In this document: one piece after another, positions 1 through 5,276 of the stretch
Layout of the letters: each line of letters starts with the position of its first letter
Position numbering within the stretch: the stretch's first letter is position 1
Origin: an uncultured Porphyromonadaceae bacterium
Lineage (GTDB): Bacteria > Bacteroidota > Bacteroidia > Bacteroidales > Muribaculaceae
Assembly: GCA_905193995.1 (NCBI GenBank)
Contig: CAJJQT010000137.1
Coordinates: 1-5,533 of the forward strand
DNA length: 5,533 nucleotides
Reading direction: 5' to 3'
Made by a program: the position numbers and the translations under genes
Notes under the pieces: generated by a model
What the model saw: only the letters and a program-made list of their open reading frames with translations
The model's database searches: none
Told to the model about the DNA's origin: nothing

Positions 1-1082
1 TTCAGACGCTTGGGCATGATGGCTATCAGCTCCTTCACGTCCTTCTGGAAGTCAGGGTGCAGGTCGGCGATGACGCCGCCTATCACGTTATAGTTCATCG
101 ACATGCGTGCGCCGCAGGTCTTCTCGAATATGTCGAGAATCTGCTCGCGGACGCGCAGCGTGTAGAAGAGCATCGTCGTCGCGCCGAGGTCCATGCAGTA
201 GGTGCCTATGAACAGGCAGTGCGACGCGATGCGCGACAGCTCGTCCATCATCACGCGGATGACCTGGGCACGGCGCGATATCTCGATGCCGGCGGCCTTC
301 TCATAGAGCAGCGCCAGGCCGTGGTGGTAGATCTGGCCCGAGAAGTAGTCGAGGCGGTCGAGGAAGTGGAGTGTCTGCGGATACTGCAGCGACTCGCAGA
401 GTTTCTCGACGCCGCGGTGGATATAGCCCATGTATACGTCGATCTTCTTGATGGTCTCGCCGTCGACAGCCGTGCGGAAACGCAGCACGCCGTGGGTAGC
501 GGGATGCTGAGGGCCGATGTTGACCACGAAATCATCCTTGTGGAAGATCTCGCGCTCATGCTTTACGACCTTGCCGTCGGCCTCGCGGGTGTAGACATCG
601 GTGCAGTCGCTCTGGCGCTCGTTTTCGATCGAGACTGGATTCAGCGCCGGATCCTGGTCGTAGTCCTTGCGCAGGGGATAACCTACCCAGTCGATATTGA
701 GGAAAAGGCGACGCATGTCGGGGGTGTTGACGAAGATGATTCCGAAGAAATCATAGACTTCGCGCTCGTAGATCTCGGCAATGCGCCACAGATCGGCTAC
801 CGAGTCGATGTACGGATGATCGCGGTCGGGCCCGGCGAGAACTTTCACCGAGCAGGTCTCGCCCGTCGACGGACACATTAAATAATATATACAGCCGAGC
901 GATTCCACCCAGTCCATACCTACGATGGTGACCAGATAGCCCAGGCCGAGCTCGTCGCGAAGCGTCTTTGCGGCGGCGTGCCAGTCGGCGCCGGCCACGG
1001 TCAGCTGCGGATTGCCCGAGCCGTCGTCGGCCAGGGGGCAGGCTGCGAAACGCTTTGCGATCTTTTCCTGTAAGTTAGCCAT
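1..1082 (-). CDS. nuoCD: NADH-quinone oxidoreductase subunit C/D fusion (5' part, runs off the left edge)
   Basis: This encodes two peripheral-arm subunits of respiratory complex I as one chain; they help form the quinone pocket and the Fe-S wire next to NuoB on the cytoplasmic side. About 360 residues are visible. Residues 1-150 are the NuoC (30 kDa) part, with the signature ERE-VYDFFGI-F at 106-117 followed by TPDMRRL at about 120-126. A linker of about 30 residues leads into NuoD (49 kDa), which opens with GPQHPATHG at 190-198. His197 and Tyr246 (in RLDY) have the same spacing as the quinone-contacting His/Tyr pair of Thermus Nqo4, from memory. An ELSRI segment and an MDLGA segment follow. 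The frame is open to the edge; roughly the last third of NuoD is missing. The ATG at 1080-1082 is chosen because an in-frame TAA lies four codons upstream. No Shine-Dalgarno is seen. It lies 58 nt after nuoB, in the same operon. The fusion is known in several phyla, Bacteroidota included. Confidence 0.96.
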   Translation of the reverse strand, partial: MANLQEKIAKRFAACPLADDGSGNPQLTVAGADWHAAAKTLRDELGLGYLVTIVGMDWVESLGCIYYLMCPSTGETCSVKVLAGPDRDHPYIDSVADLWRIAEIYEREVYDFFGIIFVNTPDMRRLFLNIDWVGYPLRKDYDQDPALNPVSIENERQSDCTDVYTREADGKVVKHEREIFHKDDFVVNIGPQHPATHGVLRFRTAVDGETIKKIDVYMGYIHRGVEKLCESLQYPQTLHFLDRLDYFSGQIYHHGLALLYEKAAGIEISRRAQVIRVMMDELSRIASHCLFIGTYCMDLGATTMLFYTLRVREQILDIFEKTCGARMSMNYNVIGGVIADLHPDFQKDVKELIAIMPKRL

Positions 1083-1140
1083 AAGGGGTTGTTATGATTG
1101 GTTATAGCCTTTGTTTTACGTTAATTTCTGCCTTGCGCGT

Positions 1141-1737
1141 TCAGTCGACCGGATGCTCTTTGAGGAATTCCTCGCGGCTCTCCTGGCGGTTGACGCCACC
1201 GAAGAACTTCTCGACCTTGATCTTGCGCGAAAGCTGCATGATGCCGTAGATCATAGCCTCTGGTCGCGGCGGACAGCCGGGAACGAATACGTCGACGGGG
1301 ACGATGTCCTCGATACCCTTGGCCACATGATAGCTCTTGCGGAACGGGCCGCCCGAGATGGCGCAGCTGCCGCAGGCGATCACATACTTGGGCTCGGCGA
1401 GCTGGTCGTACAGACGGCGGAATACCGGCACCATGCGGTTGACGATCGTGCCGGCCACCATCATGAAGTCGGCCTGGCGCGGGGAGGCGCGGGCGACTTC
1501 CCAGCCGAATCTGGCCATATCGAAGCGCGCCGCGCCGAGCGACACGAATTCGATGCCGCAGCAACTGGTGGCGAAAGTCAGCGGCCAGAGTGAGTTGGAC
1601 CGCCCCCAGTTGATGAGCTTGTCGAAAGAGCCGACGATCACGTTCGTCCCGCTCTCCTGCAGCTCCTTTACGAGTTTTTCGATGTACTCGTTATCTTTCC
1701 ATGCCTCATAGGGCATTGACTTGCATGTTACTTCCAT
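1141..1737 (-). CDS. nuoB: NADH-quinone oxidoreductase subunit B (N2 cluster protein)
   Basis: NuoB carries the terminal Fe-S cluster N2 of complex I and passes electrons to quinone at the junction of the peripheral and membrane arms. The 198-residue protein is full length for the family. The four expected N2 ligands are visible: the tandem pair Cys59-Cys60 (ATSCCGIEF), Cys125 (in ACGSCAISGG) and Cys155 (in PGCPPRPE). Cys122, just before Cys125, is an extra cysteine not needed for the cluster. Other family motifs are FDMARFGWE (72-80), RQADFMMVAGT (87-97) and the PVDV-F-PGCPPRP block. The start overlaps the 3' end of nuoA by 10 bp and is preceded by an AAAGGAG Shine-Dalgarno, which supports the first ATG over Met8. 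The overlap suggests translational coupling with nuoA. Nothing appears broken. Confidence 0.97.
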   Translation of the reverse strand: MEVTCKSMPYEAWKDNEYIEKLVKELQESGTNVIVGSFDKLINWGRSNSLWPLTFATSCCGIEFVSLGAARFDMARFGWEVARASPRQADFMMVAGTIVNRMVPVFRRLYDQLAEPKYVIACGSCAISGGPFRKSYHVAKGIEDIVPVDVFVPGCPPRPEAMIYGIMQLSRKIKVEKFFGGVNRQESREEFLKEHPVD

Positions 1738-2105
1738 TCAAGAGCTCCTTTCCGCCAGGCGTACACAAGGCCCAGCACCAATACTCCAAAAAAGACTGCG
1801 ACGCCGAGGATGCCTATTCCGGGGTCTTTCATCACCGTAGCCCACGGAAGCAGAAACACTGTCTCGACGTCAAACATCAGGAATAAAATTGCAAACAGAT
1901 AGTATCCTACATGGAACTGCGACATACTCTCGCCGCGCGTAGGGATACCGCATTCGTATGCTTCACCCTTCTGAGGGTTGAACGATCGCGGCGATATCAG
2001 CCCTGCTATCCACATTGCAAGTGCGACAAGCGCCACACCCGTCAGCAAGGCCGTGATAGCAAGCACGCCGCTGTTTGTAATTCCAAAAATGGCCAAAGAT
2101 ATCAT
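1728..2105 (-). CDS. nuoA: NADH-quinone oxidoreductase subunit A
   Basis: NuoA is a small membrane subunit of complex I near the quinone channel, contacting NuoB, NuoD and NuoH. With the ATG at 2103-2105 the protein has 125 residues, a normal length. Three hydrophobic helices are visible at about 14-37, 66-88 and 97-117. The conserved loop KGEAYECGIP (46-55, Cys52) sits between helices 1 and 2, and helix 2 has the family motif YYLFAILFLMFDVE with acidic residues Asp79 and Glu81. The open frame extends 17 codons upstream to a GTG, but that extension is polar and arginine-rich, unlike a NuoA N-terminus, so I chose the inner ATG. An A-rich stretch and no Shine-Dalgarno precede it, as is usual in Bacteroidota. 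It is the first gene of the nuo operon, and its last codons contain the nuoB ribosome binding site. Confidence 0.95.
   Translation of the reverse strand: MISLAIFGITNSGVLAITALLTGVALVALAMWIAGLISPRSFNPQKGEAYECGIPTRGESMSQFHVGYYLFAILFLMFDVETVFLLPWATVMKDPGIGILGVAVFFGVLVLGLVYAWRKGALEWK
1745..1751 (-). promoter_or_regulatory. Shine-Dalgarno of nuoB inside the nuoA 3' end
   Basis: On the minus strand AAAGGAG lies 7 nt before the nuoB ATG. It also encodes part of the NuoA C-terminus (Lys-Gly-Ala). It fixes the nuoB start and is notable because strong Shine-Dalgarno motifs are uncommon in Bacteroidota; the other four starts in this window have none. Confidence 0.6.
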
Positions 2106-2247
2106 AGTCTTTTCAATTTGTTTTCCATTGCGACATGGCCCTCGCACACGGCGCACGCCACGACACTCAGCCGATTTACCTTTGACTCATACGGCTTTAT
2201 GCCGCCACGACGCCCTTACGGAGGCCCTGGCTCTTGTTTTCTGACTG
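2106..2247 (-). other. Long 5' leader of the nuo operon
   Basis: This is the stretch between the predicted nuo promoter and the nuoA ATG. It contains no convincing gene. On the minus strand it has a 9-bp direct repeat GTCGTGGCG at 2203-2211 and 2156-2164, and a small hairpin CGGC-ATAAA-GCCG at 2192-2204. Only trivially short open frames occur (for example a 7-codon frame ending just before nuoA). I recognise no riboswitch class. Its exact 5' end depends on the promoter call. Confidence 0.45.
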
Positions 2248-2276
2248 CAAAGATAGTTAAATTTTCCCAATTTCAA
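2248..2276 (-). promoter_or_regulatory. Bacteroidota-type promoter for nuoA-nuoB-nuoCD
   Basis: On the minus strand a TTG (2274-2276) is followed after 18 bp by TATCTTTG (2248-2255). This is a perfect match to the -7 consensus TAnnTTTG of Bacteroides sigma-ABfr promoters, with acceptable spacing to the -33 TTG. Transcription would start near 2241-2243, giving a leader of about 135-140 nt before nuoA. The promoter sits directly downstream of the transposase remnant, whose stop codon overlaps its -33 element. Confidence 0.75.
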
Positions 2277-2491
2277 GCATTCCCCCGCAAAATATTTCCA
2301 CAATAAAACGCCATAATTTGCGCATCAAAATGTGCGCGCCCATTAATCATATGGATGTGGTTGGTCACGACTACGTGGGCCCCATCGACATCCGGAAGAT
2401 GCGTCGGAATGACCGCTAAGCATGATTCCGCAATCGTGCCGATTTCTGACAGATTCATCACTCCGTCGGTAATTTCGCCGAAAATTACGGA
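2273..2491 (-). pseudogene. Remnant of a REP-associated (Y1/HUH, RayT-like) transposase
   Basis: Reading on the minus strand from 2491, an open frame of about 72 codons gives SVIFGEITDG, then LSEIGTIAES, then LPDVDGAHVVVTNHIHMI, and stops at 2273-2275. This follows, in order and spacing, the central part of the REP-associated tyrosine transposase family (Y1_Tnp, COG1943): FGEI-x-x-G, a 'x-G-x-I' helix, a 'P-D-x' turn and the strand leading to the metal-binding HUH motif, usually MPNHxHxI. The His-x-His pair is kept (NHIH) but Met-Pro has become Val-Thr. The N-terminal strands are missing, and no downstream helix with the catalytic Tyr is seen. No start other than an internal GTG/ATG is available. 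It is therefore a dead fragment. Its upstream end overlaps the kinase stop codon by 7 nt. Identification is by family memory only and needs a profile search. Confidence 0.65.
2469..2488. repeat. Imperfect inverted repeat at the kinase stop codon
   Basis: GTAATTTCG and CGAAATTAC (right arm with one extra A) face each other around a single C. That is a 9-bp stem with a 1-nt bulge and a nearly closed loop. It spans the kinase TAA (2485-2487) and the first codons of the transposase remnant. There is no following T-run on the minus strand, so it is not a standard intrinsic terminator. It could be an mRNA-end hairpin, a REP-like palindrome tied to the transposase remnant, or chance. Confidence 0.4.
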
Positions 2492-4221
2492 TTGATGATG
2501 ATTGGGGATACTGTGCGAACGCCAAAATGGAATGATTTATCACTTTGACTCAAATGATGATTAGTCAAATCTGACAACCAAGCGACATCTTCATCTATAC
2601 TCCTCCCCCATATAGACATATTATAAACTTCCGCATAATTTCCAATAGATTCACTAATAGTTGGCCAGTTAAGGGCAATAATGCTGCATTGATGTTTACT
2701 TGGTAATCTATCCGCTCCATATTCTTTTTCGGCTTCTTCCCAAGTTAAACCGACTTTGCTTACAAGAAACGATAAGATAAAGGGGCTGCAATCAGGATAA
2801 TCAACAACAATTCCCAATTTTTTATAATTGCCACGTTCTGATTTCGGTACATTTTTCCATTCCGCTTTAGTAAAATAAACCGTTTTGCCATTGTACCTGG
2901 TAGCCAAATCAAGATTGCGGTAATCGGAATGACCGTATTCTGCCGGGGCTTCACTGGCGATTGTTGTCTCAGCCTGTGTCGGATCGACTGCTGTCTTAAC
3001 AGTATCTGTCGGAGGAATGACCGCTGCGGTAATGGCAGGCTCTACGCCGGTTGTGTCGGCAAAGGCGGACGTATCATGAGCGCCGCGCGGGAAGAAAATA
3101 ATCAGCAAGCCTGCGATGATGGCGACAGCGACTATTATCCACGTAAGCTTTTTGTTGGATGACTTTTTTATAGGTTCTGTAGCGCTGCTACCGGATATTG
3201 ACGCGGCCGGCTGTTTCCTCTGGGTGGGATGTGACGAGGATTGCGGGGCAGCCGGACGGGCGGCGGGGTGGCGCTGGGTCGTACGGGATTCGGGCGCCGG
3301 AGTGGACGCAGCGCTGCCAAAGAGGCGGGCGGCAAGAGCGGCGGCGTCGGGGATGCGCTCTTCGGCCAAAAGGGCCATTGCCGAGCGAAGGGTGGCAATA
3401 AATTCGGGACTGGCCAGTCCGGCGAGGTCTTGCTCGAGGAAGCGGGCCGGAGCTGCCATAGCCTCGGCGGGAGCATGGCCGGTGAGGCAGTGGTAGGCCG
3501 TGGCACCTAAGGCGTAGACATCGGCCGCGGGCGAAAAGCCTGCTATGCCCGAATACTGCTCGATGGGCGAATAGCCGGGCGAGTGACCGCCGACGGGCGT
3601 GGTCGACGTGGCGCGGCCCGACTCGTCGTAGTGCTTCGACAGACCGAAGTCGATCAGTACCGGCTGCGGAACGCCGTCGCTGCCGGGTGCTATGATGATG
3701 TTCTGAGGCTTTATGTCGTAGTGCGTCAGCCGATTGGCGTGTAGCAAAGCGACTGCTTCAACGACCGGGCGAAGGAAATAGACGGTCTGTTCCTGAGTCA
3801 GCGGTCCCACGCGCCGTATGTAGTCGTCGAGGCTCTCGCCCTCGAGATATTCCATCACGTAGTAGGCTGTGTTGTTGGCCTCGAACACCTCGTTGATATT
3901 GACTATGTTGGGATGGCGAAGACCGATAGACTGCAGGCGCGTCGCCTCCTTGACGAACGACTGCAGCGAGCGGTCGATCTCAACGGCAACGGGCTTTGAG
4001 AACGAAACGGTGACGGAGTCGTCCGCACGGTCGCAGAGCGAGCCGATGAAGTGCTCCTTGAGGGCAAAGCGCACCTTGGCCGTAATGTTGCCGATCTTAA
4101 CGTCAGCCTCGACCAGATAGGTGATGCCGAAGCCGCCCTGACCGAGCTTGCTGATTATGGTATAGTCGCGCTCGGGGCCATGGATAACCGTTCCGGGACG
4201 CAGTGCGCAGTCTTGCTCCAT
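2485..4221 (-). CDS. Membrane-anchored Ser/Thr protein kinase with a DUF1566/Lcl-like outer domain
   Basis: The 578-residue protein is a Hanks-type kinase that would phosphorylate Ser/Thr on unknown partners. Kinase domain, about 14-300: Gly-loop GQGGFG (27-32), ATP lysine Lys55 (FALKEHF), helix-C Glu92, hinge MEYLEG (123-128), catalytic loop HYDIKPQN (167-174) with Asp169, Lys171 and Asn174, DFG (191-193) and SPIEQY (218-223) in place of APE. The catalytic loop reads HYD, not HRD. A Pro/Ser/Ala/Gln linker (about 305-350), a basic patch and one membrane helix (361-377) follow. The C-terminal part (about 440-578) should lie outside the cytoplasm; its pattern LTWEEAEKEYG, LPSKHQ, W-S, VAWLSDL and a closing VRTVSP resembles DUF1566/Lcl (C-type-lectin-like) domains. 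That domain call is inference. The DNA for it (about 2500-2950) is AT-rich, unlike the catalytic half. The start is 12 residues before the first kinase strand, a usual N-terminus. It is divergent from ispE, and its stop codon abuts a transposase remnant. Confidence 0.93.
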   Translation of the reverse strand: MEQDCALRPGTVIHGPERDYTIISKLGQGGFGITYLVEADVKIGNITAKVRFALKEHFIGSLCDRADDSVTVSFSKPVAVEIDRSLQSFVKEATRLQSIGLRHPNIVNINEVFEANNTAYYVMEYLEGESLDDYIRRVGPLTQEQTVYFLRPVVEAVALLHANRLTHYDIKPQNIIIAPGSDGVPQPVLIDFGLSKHYDESGRATSTTPVGGHSPGYSPIEQYSGIAGFSPAADVYALGATAYHCLTGHAPAEAMAAPARFLEQDLAGLASPEFIATLRSAMALLAEERIPDAAALAARLFGSAASTPAPESRTTQRHPAARPAAPQSSSHPTQRKQPAASISGSSATEPIKKSSNKKLTWIIVAVAIIAGLLIIFFPRGAHDTSAFADTTGVEPAITAAVIPPTDTVKTAVDPTQAETTIASEAPAEYGHSDYRNLDLATRYNGKTVYFTKAEWKNVPKSERGNYKKLGIVVDYPDCSPFILSFLVSKVGLTWEEAEKEYGADRLPSKHQCSIIALNWPTISESIGNYAEVYNMSIWGRSIDEDVAWLSDLTNHHLSQSDKSFHFGVRTVSPIIINP

Positions 4222-4258
4222 TGCTTTATTTGGAAAATAGATTTACAGATTCGGGCTC

Positions 4259-4289
4259 CAAAATTAACAATTTCCGGGGAATCGCCCAA
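4259..4289 (-). promoter_or_regulatory. Promoter of the kinase gene
   Basis: On the minus strand TTG (4287-4289), a 20-bp spacer and TAATTTTG (4259-4266) match the Bacteroidota -33/-7 promoter. Transcription would begin near 4252-4254, about 30 nt before the kinase ATG. The spacer holds one of the two TTCC/GGAA palindromes. Confidence 0.6.
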
Positions 4290-4302
4290 GCAATTCCGGG
4301 AA
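4272..4302. promoter_or_regulatory. Pair of TTCC/GGAA palindromes between the divergent promoters (candidate operator)
   Basis: TTCC-GG-GGAA (4272-4281) and TTCC-G-GGAA (4294-4302) have centres about 21.5 bp apart, two helical turns. The first lies within the spacer of the kinase promoter and the second just upstream of the ispE -7 box. A regulator bound to both would touch both genes. The geometry is seen directly; a regulatory role is a guess. Confidence 0.3.
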
Positions 4303-4309
4303 AAGTGCG

Positions 4310-4317
4310 TAACTTTG
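4310..4317 (+). promoter_or_regulatory. -7 box of the ispE promoter
   Basis: TAACTTTG is a perfect TAnnTTTG box, ending 8 nt before the ispE ATG. No TTG is found at the usual distance upstream, so the -33 half is weak. If the box is used, transcription starts at or within a few nucleotides of the ATG. Confidence 0.55.
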
Positions 4318-4325
4318 CCGCCGAT

Positions 4326-5162
4326 ATGGTACTGTTTCCGAATGCAAAGATCAACCTGGGGCTGTGCGTGACCGCACGACGCCCCGACGGCTACCACGAC
4401 CTGTCGACGGTGATGCTGCCGACGGGCTGGTGCGACGTGCTCGAGATCGTTCCGGGCCGCGGCGAGGACCACACGCTGACGGTCAGCGGCCGCGCCGTCG
4501 ACTGTCCGCCCGAGAAAAACCTGGTGATGAAGGCCCTGCGCGCCCTCGAAAGCGAAACCGGCCCCCTCGCGCCGGTCGACATATATCTTGAAAATATAAT
4601 TCCCGACGGAGCCGGACTGGGCGGCGGCAGCGCCGACGCGGCATTCACGCTGCGGGGCCTCAACGAGGTGCTCGGCCTCGGATTAGACGACGGCCGGCTG
4701 GCGGCCGTGGCAGCGCGGGTCGGCGCCGACTGCCCCTTCTTCATCTACAACCGCCCCGCGCTGTGCACCGGCACGGGCACCGACGTGTCGCCGATGGAAA
4801 TACCGTCGCTCGCAGGCTTCACCCTGGCCATAGCCAAGGGGCGCGGCGGCAGCGTGTCGACAGCCGAGGCCTACCGGGGCATCACGCCGCGCCGGCCCGA
4901 ACACGATCCGCGCGAGACGGTCGCCCTACCCCCGGCCGAGTGGGCCTGGCGGCTCGTCAACGATTTCGAGCCGACCGTATTCGCCGCCCTGCCCGCAGTC
5001 GCCGCCCTGAAGCAGCACATGTACGACTCGGGCGCCGTCTACGCCTCGATGAGCGGCTCGGGATCGGCTGTCTACGGCATATTCACCGATGACAAATTGG
5101 CACGCCGGGCACTCGGCCGGCTGACAGACTGCGACACCTGGTGCGGGGCCGCCCTGGTTTAA
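4326..5162 (+). CDS. ispE: 4-diphosphocytidyl-2-C-methyl-D-erythritol kinase
   Basis: IspE phosphorylates the 2-hydroxyl of CDP-methylerythritol with ATP, the fourth enzymatic step of the non-mevalonate (MEP) isoprenoid pathway, in the cytoplasm. The 278-residue length fits the family. GHMP-kinase motifs are all present: the N-terminal substrate motif FPNAKINLGL (4-13) with catalytic Lys8, the RPDGYH block (19-24), the glycine-rich ATP loop PDGAGLGGGSADAA (93-106), GADCPFF with catalytic Asp135, and the C-terminal SMSGSGSAVYGIF (241-253). The open frame extends 41 codons further upstream, but that part crosses the kinase promoter and has no family match. The ATG at 4326 gives the standard N-terminus. 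Strong GC-rich codon use matches the core genome. It is divergent from the kinase and 114 nt upstream of grpE on the same strand; I infer no functional link with either. Confidence 0.97.
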   Translation: MVLFPNAKINLGLCVTARRPDGYHDLSTVMLPTGWCDVLEIVPGRGEDHTLTVSGRAVDCPPEKNLVMKALRALESETGPLAPVDIYLENIIPDGAGLGGGSADAAFTLRGLNEVLGLGLDDGRLAAVAARVGADCPFFIYNRPALCTGTGTDVSPMEIPSLAGFTLAIAKGRGGSVSTAEAYRGITPRRPEHDPRETVALPPAEWAWRLVNDFEPTVFAALPAVAALKQHMYDSGAVYASMSGSGSAVYGIFTDDKLARRALGRLTDCDTWCGAALV

Positions 5163-5276
5163 CAGCCCGACAGTGAACGATATTCGGCATCTTTTGTTAT
5201 TTATTTAATGACGAAGAGCGCCGGACGGCATCTTTGGCAACATTTTTGCTGAGAAAATCTTGAAAAACTTAAAGTC
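5163..5276. other. ispE-grpE intergenic region with a 10-bp direct repeat
   Basis: There is no gene here. A T-rich stretch (5191-5208) follows ispE but only a weak, bulged CCGA/TCGG stem precedes it, so a terminator is not convincing. CGGCATCTTT occurs twice in the same orientation, at 5185-5194 and 5226-5235, 41 bp apart. The second copy continues as CATCTTTG, one base off a TAnnTTTG -7 box, and may be part of the grpE promoter, though no -33 TTG is placed for it. No CIRCE element (HrcA operator) is seen before grpE. Confidence 0.4.

Noticed and set aside
57..881. Long plus-strand open frame of 274 codons
   Set aside because: It lies antisense to nuoCD, whose minus-strand translation shows clear NuoC and NuoD motifs. 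It is a shadow of GC-rich codon use.
1111..1593. Plus-strand open frame of 160 codons
   Set aside because: It is antisense to nuoB, which has all its cluster cysteines. The translation has no recognisable features.
2320..2337. GCGCA/TGCGC inverted repeat as a kinase terminator
   Set aside because: The 5-bp stem has an 8-nt loop and no adjacent T-run on the minus strand, and it lies inside the transposase remnant's frame.
2500..2650. Kinase C-terminal domain as the variable region of a diversity-generating retroelement (C-type-lectin-like domain near AT-rich DNA)
   Set aside because: There is no reverse transcriptase, no template repeat and no cluster of AAY codons in the window.
2404..3025. 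GGAATGACCG recurring near 2406, 2926 and 3012
   Set aside because: The copies share only 10-12 bases, fall in different frames or proteins, are irregularly spaced and show no structure. They are probably chance.
4203..4325. N-terminal extension of ispE by 41 codons
   Set aside because: It crosses the kinase promoter and the ispE -7 box, and IspE proteins start at the FPNAKIN motif. The ATG at 4326 gives the normal length.
5163..5210. Intrinsic terminator after ispE
   Set aside because: The only stem is about 4-5 bp with a bulge and a long loop. The T-rich stretch alone is not enough.
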